The notes: generated by a model not told the origin, from the letters alone. Shown: positions 1 through 12,250, counted from the first letter of the stretch. The stretch: 64,000 nt of DNA from Polytrichum commune (GCA_950295325.1 OX485807.1:23655666-23719665); one strand, 5' to 3'. Program-made: numbers and translations.

Positions 1-1500
1 GTGCATTGGTTGCTATTAGTTGCGTCAAGGTGGGGTAGGTTAAGTGCACACTTTTTTTTTATACCAATGATTGACCCCGGGGTGGCCAATGGGTGGGGGA
101 AGATCACTCCCGCTCTCTAGATTTTTATGTGTGATTCATAAAATTGGTCATCATTCATGTTCCAAGATAAATGTTATGAGTTTTATTTTTTTTGAAAAAA
201 ATGACTTTTTATCCTTATTTTTTAAGAATGTATATACCAAATATGCAAAATATTTCATAATTGTGTGCATTTCCCTCCTTCTGCTAGTAATTTGTGGTAT
301 TTACATAAGGCTAGTCATTAGATATGTGAAAGCACATTACATTATTTCATAGTCTAGATATGCATATTTTGAGGAACTTGTTTTTACTATACTAGCCACT
401 TCATTCACATTGGGTGAGTTCACATGAATTTCACGAATCCCAAGTTATGACCCCCCACCACCCCCTAAAAGGTTGTAACACTTAATGTTTGTGCGCCTTA
501 AATGCTTTCTACATATACACTATGTTATTTGTGATGTTGATTGCATATCTAGAGTGGTGTTTCAACCACGTTGCTACACAAAATATACACATAATTAGGG
601 TTTCCATCACATGTTTTTAGTCTTCTCCACCAAATTACTTGGTTTTGTCCAAAATTACCTAAACCTTGGTTGGTGGGGTTTAAGGCATTCACAACTTGTT
701 AACACAGTAGGTGTCATGCTAAGTTTAAAGATTTGGGCATGGGAGTGTTAGCAAGTCGTGGGATGTTGTGATTGTAAGCATGGAGTTGAGGGTGAAGGGT
801 ACACCATAGAGGGCTTCCTATTTTGACAAAAAGGATTAATTTGCATTCATTGAGACCCTCTTGAACCCCACATGGAAACTGCACGCTGGCACTAGTAAAG
901 ATGAAATAGAGCGGCCTCTATAGTATTTGTATGGGTTGAAATTTAGTGCACGGCCATAGAAGGGTGGTTGGGTTTATTTGATGGAGATTGGATTATTGTG
1001 AGAGTCTTGGGGTGGAGGGCTATGTATGCAAAGAGGTAGATTGATGCATAGAGGACCAAAGTGCTATAACCTATGCCATAATCTCTCATCTTTCTAGTCT
1101 CAATATGAAGAGGGCAAGGAGGAACCAACCATGTTGGAATCCAATGTCCATGGGCTTGCTCTTGGGGTTGAATAGGTGTTGGCCGGTTTGTTTACCACCA
1201 TCCAAGGCATTCATTTTTTACAGAAACAATATAATTCAAGGTCTCTTTACCTCTCATGATTTATGTTTTGAAACTACATATACAATTATTTTTCAAAGCA
1301 CGATTCTTTATGAACAATAATAAACAAAATACTATATGTTTGAATATTGCATGATGTTTGAATATTGATATAATACCTTATGCGTTTCAAGTGTGAATTC
1401 ATAATGGTTTGGGCACAAAGAAGAAGAGAAATATGACTTTGGTAAGTGGAGGTGTAACAAGATTAGTGAACATGAAGAACTTGGACAAAATCGATCAAGA
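1..1500. other. Non-coding, no gene seen
   Basis: Short open frames here (for example around 71-352 and 1105-1320) have no recognisable motif, no plausible splice structure and AT-biased low-complexity composition. I see no RNA gene, tandem array or clear element ends. Confidence 0.6.
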
Positions 1501-1649
1501 TACTATAAGCATATGGGTCCTATGCAATTGATCGATGTCATTAGAAACTTGTCTTATGTAATTGCAAAATTTACAAATCTGACACAATGGTAAAATTTGC
1601 ATTATTCTTTCATTGACATGGGACAATTGCATAGGGCTCATATAGTGTA
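1501..1649 (+). mobile_element. MITE, family of three, copy A
   Basis: About 150 bp bounded by imperfect terminal inverted repeats: the left arm starts TACTATAAGCATATGG and the right arm, read in reverse complement, starts TACACTATATGAGCC; both run on into CCTATGCAATTG. The interior holds a conserved segment with TTTGCATTATTCTTTCATTG. Two further copies lie at 7057-7209 (same orientation) and 39389-39540 (inverted). No coding capacity. The ends resemble CACTA termini, but I cannot fix a target duplication, so the superfamily is open. Confidence 0.6.
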
Positions 1650-2045
1650 GGGAGATCCAAGTGTTTCCAAGTCCAACTGGTTACATGTTGATCTCTTTCA
1701 GTTTTTTCTTTATTACCTTAAGGTATATTCCACTTATTCCTCTAAAATGTCTTAAGTCTTGAACTTGAGCTGGCTAATGCAATCTACATACATGTCACAC
1801 ATCATGTGTGGCAAGTGTCAAAATGCCAAATATTAACTTAGCATGAGTTATATTATATTAATCATGGGCCTAAACATGTGGGAGATGAACTGCCCTTCAC
1901 GGTCCTTTTCATGGTGGAAACCCACCAAAGAAGGTAATTAAGTGGGTCTTAACCCTTCCATGCTCATGCAACATAACATTATTTAGCATTCAACTCTTGT
2001 TTTGTGGGTTCTCATAATATAATAGTCAAATGCTCAAAAAGTTGC
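1650..2045. other. Non-coding, nothing recognised
   Basis: No gene-like frame, repeat array or element end is visible between the MITE and the hAT element. Confidence 0.5.
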
Positions 2046-2053
2046 GCATGGAG

Positions 2054-3009
2054 CAATGGTCGGGGAAAACCGACGGCTAGTTCATTATCAACCGATGGAT
2101 TTCCTCTCATGGCCGGTCCAAATTTCCAACCATCGGATGGCAATCCGATTGTAATTTTAATCCTCCGGCAATTAGCCGATGGACCAGAAAATGTCCTGGA
2201 AATGTAGCCGATTCTTCTTGTGAGTTACTGGATTTCAGCCGGAAGAAGTATTCAAATACTGGCCGATACCCGGGAAATGGTAACCGATACCCTCCGGGTC
2301 ATGAGCATGGGTATCTAAGTGCAGGCAGGTATCGAGGGATGCAGGTCAAGGCTTCGAAGATGAAAGGGCGTTTTCTGTTCAAAATACTATTAAACAAAAA
2401 CTTCATAATCGAATGTCTACATCTAACTTAGAAAGTATGATGCGTGTTGCTATAGAAGGGCCAGACAATGATTTTGATGACATTCTAACCAGTGCTCTAA
2501 ATCTTTGGAAGGATGCTGCTAAGTTTCGTTATTTGTATAGCAATCCAAAGCGCTATTTGTCTGGGGAATCTGATGATGCACTTGAGGAAGTACCCTAAAC
2601 CTTAAACTTTTTGAATTATGCAACCTTCCCATGACCAAATCCAATTGCTTCTATGAAGAATTGGGGGACCCTTGGCCTTCAAGCGATGAAGGCATTGCTA
2701 GGTACAATTCCTGCCAAGGATATTAACTCTTCAAATTTAAAGTTTTGAACATGCCTTTCTTTTCACTTATTCAAGATTTTGTACTAAGAAATGATTTCTA
2801 ATAACTTTTCATACATTTTTTGAACAATTAGTGCCGTTATGAATTCCATTTAATCGGGATATTGGCCAATGAAAATATGAAAATATAGGCAATTGGCCGA
2901 TTGATTTTACAAAAGACCGGCTCTTGCCGATGTAAATTGGAAAAAATCCGACCCTTCGTAGCAACTACCAGCAATTAGCTACTAAGGCTTCAAAACTTCC
3001 CGAACTATG
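2054..3009 (+). mobile_element. Non-autonomous hAT element, copy 1 (956 bp)
   Basis: The unit is flanked by a perfect 8-bp direct repeat GCATGGAG (2046-2053 and 3010-3017), the target duplication length of hAT transposons. Its ends are imperfect inverted repeats: CAATGGTCGGG at the left and, in reverse complement, CATAGTTCGGG at the right, matching the CAnnG start common in hAT termini. The interior keeps a short coding remnant (2413-2598) that looks like the last residues of a hAT transposase. A 650-bp copy lacking about 306 internal bases lies in an intron of the sucrose synthase gene (59377-60026) with its own target duplication, confirming the boundaries independently. Confidence 0.9.
2413..2598 (+). 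pseudogene. hAT transposase C-terminal fragment
   Basis: A 61-codon open frame ends in TAA. It reads as a leucine/methionine-rich start (SNLESMMRVAIEGP), then FDDILTSALNLWKD and an acidic end. The pattern MRVAIEGP..FD...ALNLW resembles the short segment following the dimerisation region in plant hAT transposases. The rest of the enzyme, including the DDE catalytic core and BED finger, is absent from this 956-bp element, so it cannot encode a working transposase. The second copy of the element lacks most of this frame. The family assignment is by motif memory and is moderate; the hAT end structure supports it. Confidence 0.55.
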
Positions 3010-3017
3010 GCATGGAG

Positions 3018-4320
3018 ACTCAAACTCAGTTTGAGCTCCCAACATCCCACTATTATAATATGAGGGCCCATGTCGTTGAGTAATGCTATGAATCCAAAAT
3101 GGGTGGCCACCTAATATTCTGATTGGGTTTTGCGACTCACTAGTATCTACTAGTGTAGGGTGGTGCCTACTACCATGTGGGCCAAAATAACATATAAAAG
3201 CATGTAAACCCCAAGGATGTAGGATTTTTGTTTGTTTGAAATTGCTTGTTTTGGGAGGCGGTCCCATGAGTTCCCATATTATAGCGCCCATATCTTTCAC
3301 ACATGATGCCCAATGTGGGTGAGATTTCTCCGAAGGTGACGGTTGTGCATAACTTAACTAGAGGGATTTGAATGAGAATTAGTGCACTTGTTGCTTGCTC
3401 CATGAAAAAAGGGACCTCATGTGGCCATCCAACTTTGAGGGTGACGGATTTCATCTAAATTTGTTTGAAAAAACACAAAATTTTGGGAGTAGCTCCATAA
3501 CATTATTTAGTTGCTATCAACCATCCATTTAAATAATAGCAATGTATTGCTTCACCCAAGTTTAGTAGCCTAGATCTCTTAGTCTAGAACTCTACTATGA
3601 AAATAAACAAAGTAAAATTCCCAATAGAAATTGATGTATTCTTGGCCCCACCCAATTAACAAAATCAATTGAATAAAGTTATGTATTTGTCATCCACATA
3701 ACATACTATGTCAAGTTGCCAACTATCAAAAATTTGTGGGATGACCGGAATGGTCATGAAATGAAAGATTTCAGAGTTTTTGTATAGCTACCCTCGGATG
3801 AAGGCCCTATTCATATGTCACTCTGACCTAGCAAATGTGGTCCAATTGACTTCAAATTTTTACCGCAAGAATATATATTAGTCTAGTTCACATCCATGCA
3901 GTTGGACTTTAGAAGAAGAAAAAAATTATATGTTTTGCTACATAACATAATTTTTTAGCATTGGTGCTAGATATGCCCGAATATGGAATGTGAAGGCTTG
4001 AGCATCTAGGGGCTAAGTGGCTCCTTTTCTTGATTGGGGCTATAGATTTGATTGATATGTGGGTATGTGAGGATCAAAGACCACACATTATTAAGACACA
4101 TGTTTCAAAGAGGTTGGACTATGTCTTTAAATGTTAATAACTACTCCACACTCAATAGTGAATACAATTGAGATGACTAATGTGTCAAGTTAAGAAATCA
4201 CCCTTGGGGGTGCTTTCTTCATTGGATACCTAAATGAGGTGGGTAGGTCACTTTGGAATAAAAACCCCCCTATATATGAGAAGTTCACAAAGAAAAATAA
4301 ATGTGTATGTATTGATGGCA
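3018..4320. other. Non-coding, no gene seen
   Basis: Overlapping minus-strand frames at 2965-3454 show no domain, no splice logic and no codon bias; I treat them as chance. No element ends were found. Confidence 0.5.
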
Positions 4321-4925
4321 TGCTAGAAAATGGACTCATGTATTTATACTAAGCTTCTCATATTAATGTGATAAATGCCTCCACTACATATACAAAATAA
4401 TAATCATGAATCAAATAGGCCTTTATTACTTATAAAATCCACTTTCACTTTCCGATGAGAAAGTCATTGAACGTTTTCTTATCCATAGCATGTAGTTCAA
4501 CGATTGCATCAAACAAACAAAGATAAAAGTACAATAACTTTGCCACAATCCAAAGAGTAAAACTCAAGGTAGCCCATGAGCGCTCCAAGAGCCTCTAGTT
4601 TGTGAAACCTAGAACCTGCGCACAAACCCTAACAAGAATGGACAAGGTAGTCATTGAGGACTAAATTACCATATGACAACAACGGATGATAATGTGAATT
4701 GGATGAAACTAATACATCTATTGTCAAAAAAATCCATTAAACCTTAGGGCATCCTTTTGTACATTTAGATTTAATTAAAAAAATTAACAGCTTTTCTAAA
4801 GGTACACATTAAAGGGAAAAAAAACCTCTCCCTTATGTACACTATGTACATTAATGTCTCAAATAATACCCTTTTACACTCACGTTAGTTCGTAAATTAT
4901 ATGAAGAGTCCACCCCCAAGAGAAA
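4321..4925. repeat. Dispersed repeat, partner of 47.4-47.7 kb
   Basis: The left part (about 4333-4465, GACTCATGTAT ... GAGAAAGT) matches 47461-47595 in the same orientation. The right part (about 4808-4925, with CTCAAATAATACCC) matches 47595-47725 in the opposite orientation. About 340 unmatched bases separate the two parts here, whereas they are adjacent at 47.6 kb. No coding capacity is seen. Confidence 0.6.
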
Positions 4926-7056
4926 TCAACAAATATGCACTTATGATAATCATAACTAAATAAGAGGAGGTCTTATTTTCAATATGGTTTTTGCATATGT
5001 TTCATCATAGATTTGCTAATGCAACATGACTTTTTTTGGGTGTAAATCTAATTGGTAGAAGTTGGAGAACATGAAAAACAAACCAAATAACACCCACATA
5101 CCTTGGAAACATGCTCAGGGTACAAGCGCCTATCACAAACACTTTGAGCACTATGGTCCCTTATATCTAATTTTGATTAGTATTTATGTTATGAGCATAA
5201 TGACACTAAGATCACGTGAATTAGAGCATATCAAATTTATATAGAAATGTTCAAAGTGATAAATCTCATTTGACCCTCCCCCTGCCCCCCAAAAGAAGAA
5301 GAAGTAGTGTTAATCATTGACATATGTCTCCTTCATCTAATGAGTTGTGTTTTTAGTCATTAGAATGATACAATTAGTGTTCACAATGAAATACACAATT
5401 TTTCACTTTAGAGAAAAGTAGGTGTTGGAATTGGATCATTGACGGATTTGGGCATTTCTACCTTATATGACAATCATGTGTCATAAAAAATTGGATTTGT
5501 CTGAGTTCATTTGTCATTTTCTCAAAGTTCTAAAAATCACAATAAAAGTAGTGAAGTTGGAAGTGGATGGAGGGCCGAGAAAATTGTCCAAAAATCATTT
5601 TCATGGGTATGAGTTTGATTGACCAAACGATTTTGGAATACCTTAGCTCAACAAATATGGACTAGGTAACCCTCGGAGACCAAGAGTTTCAAACAATGTT
5701 AGTAAACATTCCATTTTGGCATCCTCTCCTATGACCCAATGGCCTAGTTAGAGTTCTTGCAACTATTCACACTTTTGTCCAAGTGCGTTCGCAAACGACA
5801 CTACTTTCATTTGTTTCATATACTTAAAATGAGAATGATAAATGAGAGATTGCTCTTGCTATGCTTATAGTGCCTGCATTATGAAACCCCCCATCTTACG
5901 TCGCGATCCCCCCCTATTGAGAACTTGCTTGATCACATGATAATTGAATTAAGTTATAAGGCTCTTGACACTAAAAGCATACGAAACTTGGAGCGCCGAT
6001 CGATGCTAACTACAAGTTTGACAATGTCACTAAGAATCAAAAAAATGTACTTACAATTGTGATGACTAGTGACATAGGACATGGTACCAATACCCAAGAG
6101 TTTTGGTCAACGGTCAATGCAACTAGCAATGGTCAACACAACTGCAATCCCAGGAATGTAGTTCATATTGAAATCAATGAGTGCAAAGCAAATTTTGCAA
6201 CATCAATGGTGCTTGTACACATGAAAATAAGGTCAAAAGGATGCTTGAAGCAAGGTAGCCAAAATACTATAGAATGCTTATGTGGTCACTCTTTGGAATT
6301 CAACACCAATGTTTTAAGCCTAGAGTATATGGCAAGACTTGTAGGTAGTTAAGAATTACAACAAAAGATACGTGTGGTGATGAGATCGGATTATGTGCTC
6401 AAAAGATATCAACCATTCATCATCTTATTCACCACCTATCTGATTTTTTTATAGGTTCAATCGTCAACATATGTGAAGGAAGGGTTTATTTGATCACTTA
6501 GAAATAAAAGTGAACTTCGTTTTGACTTCTTACAACTTTCAACAACATCATTTTTGACACAAAAATGACAATCTGCGCATTGTAATTGTTAACCATACAA
6601 CACAATCTCATGATTCAATCCAATGGTCTAAATTGTCTTAAATTGGAATAGGAAGTGGCCTCACTAATAAGGTAAGTGGGTCTTAAATGGTTACCTTTTC
6701 CCAACTAGCTCACTTCTCCTAGGATGTGAAACACACGATTAATACAAGATGGTTAGCAAATATGGATCAAGGCCATAACCACCTCCATTTCCTTCTCACT
6801 AATGTCATATTAAGTGTCATGAGCTCAAACATTGGTGATTGGATTCAGTGTGCACAAGTCAAATCGAAAATCATGAATCCCTTGAGACCAATCAATTCAA
6901 AAAAATAGAATATATAAGACGAGTAGAGAGTACAATAAAGGAAAAACTATCTTAATACACACATGACATTACTCAATTGATGGGTTGATTTACTACGATG
7001 CTAGACAATGAGTGGGGAGAAGCGGCCACTACTTGAGCTTAAAAAATAACCGGTTT
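4926..7056. other. Non-coding, no gene seen
   Basis: About 2.1 kb with only short isolated frames (5062-5244, 6059-6352, 6726-6908) lacking recognisable motifs. No tandem repeats or bounded element identified. Confidence 0.5.
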
Positions 7057-7209
7057 GCTACAAGCATGTATGTCCTAAGCAATTGACCTACATAATTGGA
7101 AACGTGTCTTATTCAAATGAAAAAAATTGCAAATCTAGCATAGTGGTAAATTTGCGTTGTTCTTTCATCGACATGTTATGATTGCGTATGACTTGTATGC
7201 TAGTAGTGG
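7057..7209 (+). mobile_element. MITE, family of three, copy B
   Basis: Same family and orientation as 1501-1649. The left arm begins CTACAAGCATGTATG and the right arm in reverse complement CCACTACTAGCATAC; the shared interior includes TTGCAAATCTAGCATAGTGG and TTCTTTCATCGACATG. No coding capacity. Confidence 0.55.
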
Positions 7210-7489
7210 TTGAAGTTCAAGAGTTCAAGAAGATAAGTGATCATATATGTGGAATCACCACCACCACATGGGTCTTGTGTAAGTGAACATTGTGATTGAA
7301 TGCATCCACTGCAATTAGCTAGGGGTGTGGTGGATGACATGGTTCTTTTGTTAGTGACCTAGGACATGTGAAATCCAATTCATGTAACTCTTAGTTGCGC
7401 AAGCCTTTAATCAAATTTTTGTACAACCCTATGGTTGCTTAAACCATTGCACTAGCAATGGCCATTGACAAGTTTGTGACATTAACTAA

Positions 7490-7912
7490 CCACGGGGAGG
7501 TCACTCCATTGTCAAGTTGAACACCACGTGCGAACAAAGTTTGCTACCCCTATATTACATGCCATAGATAATTTTAAAATTTATGATAATTTTTCTATAT
7601 ATACATAACCATTGATAGTATCTTTTGTATATTTTTTTGAAATTTTGAGTCATCTTCATTTTTGTAGTAAATTTTTAGTTCAATTATGTGTCATTCTAGT
7701 TAGAAACGATATGTTTTACTACAAAAACCAAATCATCAAATTTAGTTATAATTTTTTAACTATGTAATAGGTACCATGTATATCTACTCATGGAAAAAAA
7801 TTGATAAAAGTTTGACCCATTTTGGTGATGCTTTATGTAAATAATAGGATTTATTACATGTAAAGTGTTCACACGTGGTTGTTCAACTTTACAATGGAGT
7901 GACCTCCCCGTG
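7490..7912. mobile_element. hAT-type MITE (423 bp), CACGGGG family
   Basis: Near-perfect terminal inverted repeats of about 47 bp: both ends start CACGGGGAGGTCACTCCATT and run to CCACGTG. Flanks are an 8-bp direct repeat with one mismatch (TAACTAAC at 7482-7489, TAACTAAT at 7913-7920), as hAT elements leave. The interior is AT-rich with no coding frame. The same end sequence bounds the larger element at 9277-10639. Confidence 0.85.
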
Positions 7913-7920
7913 TAACTAAT

Positions 7921-8511
7921 AGAAGAGAGAGTTCTTTACTTACATTGTGCAGAGCATGGTAACTCAATACAACCTCCATTGTTCCCCGTGAAAAACACGT
8001 GAAAGTCTTAGTAAAAAAACATGTTGCATCTTCATTGTTTTGCTTTAGTATGCAACCATGCCAATTCAGAGAGCACAACCAACTACCAATCATTGGATAA
8101 CAATGCGTTCACAGTCATATGCACAACACTAAACAACAAGACGGTTGCATCACAATGTTTTTTGGCATGGAAAAACTATAGGACCTTTCTCAAACAAATT
8201 CATAGCAACCAAACTGCACAAAATATGCCATTGACATTGTAAATCAAAACACAATTTCAATGAGGGGGGGCTTTATATATATTGAATCCAAGTGTCTCAA
8301 TTGCACCACATCCCATAGAACCCCTCCATTGGAGACCTCAACACGTTCCTACATGAATTTTGCACTAATTGTAATTTACAAAAACATTGCATTGTGAAAT
8401 GAACTATAAGAATTTCAACCACAACCTTACTCTCATCTGAAATAGCTTCCTCTCTCATGGAGGTGGTACAAAAAAGTTGCCTAGTACATTGTCCCTTGCT
8501 TGTTCGTCACA
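7921..8511. other. Non-coding, nothing recognised
   Basis: No motif-bearing frame on either strand; this probably belongs to the 3' side of the decayed CACTA element whose coding remnant starts at 9217 and runs leftward, but I see no element terminus. Confidence 0.35.
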
Positions 8512-9217
8512 TTAGTGGTCACTCGCGCTATCGCACTCCCCAAACAACCATCCCCCTCCCACCTCCTCCGCGTTCTTTGCCTTTTTGACTACTTCTTTGT
8601 CTCCAAATAAAACATGAGGGGCTTCTAGTTCAACGCTAACCGCTCCAACTCCAAGTGATGCCAATTTGTCCGGGCCCATCACGCGTGTGATTCTAATAAC
8701 CTTTTGGAGCACAACCTTCTAGCCAAGTTCATGAGGGTCATCTACAAAAAAATACATGCTTTGCATGGGTTGGGAAAGCGTACAACTCCAAATTTGCATG
8801 TTGCCGCCTATTGAAGTTGGCAAGCCAAAATCCATATTGGTCAAGTTTAATTGAAATGTTCCCATTCTTGTCAAGGGTATCCAAACGCCTCTGAAAATGA
8901 CAATTGGTGTCGTGTTGTATTTGAGTTGTGTTATATCCCTCAAGACTCCCACGTATGATAGTTGGTTTCTATAATATTGGCATCTATAATACCCTCCAAG
9001 GCAATGAGGGCAATGTCAAAGGTGTGAATCCTTGTTCAACATCTCCGCCTACCACCCTACAATGGTTGCCAAAAGCAATGCATGGAATGAAACTCAAAAT
9101 CATTTCTACCGGTAGAAAGGCCGAGGTCGTAGGCATGTCATCCACAAAGTTACATGCAACAAGGTCCACTTGCACTCTGTTATAAATCCTCTTGGGGAAT
9201 GGCCTCATAGAAGCCAA
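8512..9217 (-). pseudogene. CACTA transposase remnant, DUF4216-like part
   Basis: Read leftward, the frame from 8952 gives GVLRDITQLKY, then IVIFRGVWIPLTRMG, then QSMYFFVDDPHELG, a stop, and KVVLQKVIRITRV. This order matches the DUF4216 domain that ends plant En/Spm (CACTA) TNP2-type transposases, including the aromatic-rich VFYxxDP block and the following K-V-V-L strand. The stop between the last two blocks replaces the tryptophan expected there (TGG to TAG). The frame 9217-8984 lies directly upstream and may be the linker; it is shifted and contains stops. The DUF4218-like part of the same protein lies upstream at 11300-11060, with a hAT-like element in between. The gene is dead. Confidence 0.7.
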
Positions 9218-9276
9218 CTCCTCTAGATATGAGATGCAAGAGCCTCCATGATGCCACCACCCAACTTGAGCACGGA

Positions 9277-10639
9277 CACGGGGGGGGGGGGGGGGGTGAC
9301 TATCAAAATTTTAGAAACCACGTGAGATAAAAAATAGGGTCAATTTAATTCGTTGAGGGTAAAATTTGTAACTTCGTTAGATCTACCATAGCTTTGGAAA
9401 TATGTCCCATACATAATTATATATAAAATAGGGCGGTGAATAATTCCTCCATTTTAGTAATCAGTAGAAAAAAAATAGGATTATAGATATTGGATCCCCC
9501 CAAATGTGTGTAGTAGAATCAATAAAATAATTATGGGTTTGACTACTTGGATGAAGAATTGTGTAAATTCTGTCCAAATTTGAATGAAAAGTGTTAGTAT
9601 GGAGGGAAAATGTTGTGGATTTTTTTGGGGGAAGGAACATTGTGACTTCTCAACGGCCCTTGGGTTGGCTTAGGGTTTGGACAAGCATAGTGGCGTGAAG
9701 GCGGTGAAGCGTTTGGGTAGGAGGTCTTGCGTTGGTGAAGCGTGAAGGGGTGAAGCACTGAAGCGTGGCACAAAGGCGGTAGGTAAGACACATTTTTTGG
9801 AGCTTTCTTCGTTGCTCCATAGCATTCACAGCATTCACACAGGTGTTTCACAAGCGCCAAAGATTCGGCTTGCTCCTCTTGCGGTAAGAGTCAATTTTGA
9901 ACTCCAACTTCTTGATTTTTCTTGATTGGAAGTTAAACCTCTCCAAAAAAATTTGTCTTATCATGACATTGTAGAGGATATCGATATGTACCTTGACATG
10001 TATTGGAGGGTGCATAGTTATATCCTAACCCTTCACATTGTAAATATTTGGTACAAGGTTGAATGTGTTTGTGAACACAATTAAAGTAAATGTTTTTAAT
10101 TTTTGTATTTGGTTTTTTCAATTGAATGCAATCTTTTGTTTTGGAGTAGATAATTATGCAAAATTTCATGTTTTATGACAATTGATTATAATTCTTGTTT
10201 TGTTCTATCCGTGTTTACAACTTGTCTATGTTATCTTCATGTTCATTGGTAATCTTTTAACTAAACTCCAAGTGTTATTGGTTGTGTTTTGAATGGCATT
10301 TTGAATGCTTTAGCATTGGTATAACTAATTGAAACCGATTATTAAATGATAAGATGGATGGTGTGGAACGTTTGTTGCTCACATAGTTGATTTTGCAATG
10401 CTATAGTATTCCGTTCACTATTTGGTACTTGTACGATTTATAAAAAAAATATGATGCCAAAAATTGGTCTCTCTAAAAAATACAAATAAATATAGGGTGC
10501 TTAAAAATATGTCAAAGCAACTTTATATCTACAAATAGGGAGGGAAAAAATACCAAGAGGTGCATAAATACCCCCCCCCCATTAAATACCCCATTATTGC
10601 ACGTGGTTACAAACTGTAAGGGGGTGTGACCCCCCCGTG
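9277..10639. mobile_element. hAT-like non-autonomous element (1363 bp)
   Basis: A perfect 8-bp direct repeat AGCACGGA flanks the unit (9269-9276 and 10640-10647). Both ends begin CACGGGGGG and continue to a shared ACCACGTG block about 35-40 bases in, as in the MITE at 7490-7912. The left end has expanded to a run of about 17 G. Frames inside (for example 9594-9860 on the minus strand) show no transposase motif, so the element is non-autonomous. It sits inside the decayed CACTA gene, between its DUF4218-like and DUF4216-like parts. Confidence 0.85.
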
Positions 10640-10647
10640 AGCACGGA

Positions 10648-11059
10648 ACTGAACTCTAGGCTGAAGTACATCGTCCTAGGTGGCTCCCTCTCCCTACCTC
10701 GCATAGCTACAAATTATTGTTTTTATAAATTCCCAAGCCAACCACTCCACCACATGCATCTACTTCCATGAGCTGACCACAAGAACTACCTCACTACAAC
10801 ATTCACATCCACAAAATTGTTAGTTTCCATTGCAACCCATGAAGCTCGAAGATAAAATAATAAAGAGGGAGGGTTTATAAAATAACATGTAGTAAGGTTC
10901 TATAGCTATTGAATTAGTCAAAACGTGCATGTGCATGTGCATTACATGCAACTCTCCATCGGTCACTTGATGAGGTGTGCCGTGCCCTTGCAAGTCCACT
11001 TCGGAGACTCCAACCTCCTCTACGTCATCCCACGTACATTATTGCATGTGCATGAATCT
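10648..11059. other. CACTA remnant linker, no clear coding
   Basis: Lies between the hAT-like insertion and the DUF4218-like remnant. Presumably decayed sequence of the CACTA gene; short frames here carry no recognisable motif. Confidence 0.35.
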
Positions 11060-11300
11060 CTACAAGTCTTCCGTGCACAACCCCAACGCTTCCTCAATAA
11101 TGTATCCTTTTGCCATGCATCCTCCAACAACAACCGGTTTTGAACATATTCTTTCAGCATGCTAAGATTACGCTTTATTGAATACATCCACTTGCACAAC
11201 ACCATCCCACAAATAGCTAATTCATCTACAAGATTTACAACAAGGTGAGACATTATGTTCCCAAAGGAGGGTGGAAAACAAACATGAGGTTTTTGTTGTG
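11060..11300 (-). pseudogene. CACTA transposase remnant, DUF4218-like part
   Basis: Read leftward from about 11290: FPPSFGNIMSHLVVNLVDEL, AICGMVLCKWMYSIKRNL, then LKEYVQNR. This matches the conserved core of DUF4218 in plant CACTA transposases (FPP-F-IM-HL-VHL-EL-ICG-V--RWMYP-ER-L--LK-YVRN-). A one-base frameshift follows, after which the other frame continues GCMAKGYIIEEALGLC, the expected next block, before a TAG at 11060-11062. The known domain order DUF4218 then DUF4216 is preserved on the minus strand (the latter at 8952-8512). Frameshift, stops and two later insertions (9277-10639, 12495-14289) show that the element is long dead. Confidence 0.75.
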
Positions 11301-11939
11301 TACTGCTTCAACCATTGCATCTCGCTCGTGTACACAACTTTTAGTTGTGATTTTGAATTTGGAATCTTCCATGTACACATCATGGGTCATGTGTACCCAT
11401 GTAGCATGTTTTTGCGGTGTAGAGCAAGGCGTTCCGTTGGTCTAAATTCACCTTCGACAAATCCCTCATCAGCTCATCCACGCACACATTGGAGATTCTA
11501 TGGGTTTTTGTAGATTGTGGGGATCATAAGAAGACATCCTAGCAAAGACACAATGACATAAACATAGAGCAGAATGCAGTCGGCCTCTCCAAAGTGCCGC
11601 AACAAATACTTCAAAATCACACAAAGTACCTGAAGATGTTGTGGACTTAGAGGTGAGCTAAGTAATGTTCTTGAATCCTTAGATGGTTCAAAATAAACAG
11701 ATGCATAAAGATTTCGAAGAGCAAGTTTGATACATATAGGAATCAAAAGGCCCACCAATTACTTATTTGAGGACCAATTTAGCAAGGGGCGGTGTATGAG
11801 CTAAGATTAAAGTGGCAAGCCACCATCAAGTCGTTGTGCCACCGATATCTTTGGTATAGTGTCCAAGAGTTTAATAAACAAGATAAAAAATTAGTGAAAT
11901 CCATTATTGACAATGTCACCAATAAGATGTTCATCTACG
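11301..11939. other. Probable decayed CACTA sequence
   Basis: Upstream of the DUF4218-like block on the minus strand, where the catalytic transposase_21 region would be expected. I could not recognise that domain in any frame; the longer minus frame at 11498-11758 has no familiar motif. Confidence 0.3.
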
Positions 11940-12250
11940 AACCTAGAGGGATGATGCGGTGAAAGATTACATGCAAAGTCGCTTCTATATTTTGCGCTAT
12001 AAACTACGGAAGTATTGGGTGATGTATGGGTGTGATGAGCATAAGCCCCATCCAAGCATGAGCTCAGAAGATTGGTATGAATGTTGTCGGTTATGGTTTA
12101 ATGAAATAGGATAAGAGCTATCGAAGCACACGAGCCTTGTATGGGCATGCATAAGGAAGTCTTCCCATCCTAGGAAAGGGACAACATGCCATAAAGTTCA
12201 ACCCTTGGTTTCTTGAAGATTTTGTTCTTATCTTAAAACGTGCAATGGTC
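11940..12250 (+). pseudogene. Transposase_24-like (Ptta/En/Spm) fragment
   Basis: One plus-strand frame reads YMQSRFYILRYKLRKYW, then HPSMSSEDWYECCRLWFNE, a stop, ELSKHTS and RKSSHPRKGTTCHK. The layout W-x-x-x-x-x-x-W followed by S-K and a basic T-x-H stretch resembles the plant transposase_24 family (PF03004) found in CACTA elements. At least one in-frame stop interrupts it. The resemblance is by eye and short. It runs opposite to the DUF4218/DUF4216 remnant, so if real it may be the second gene of the same CACTA element or a separate relic. Confidence 0.35.
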
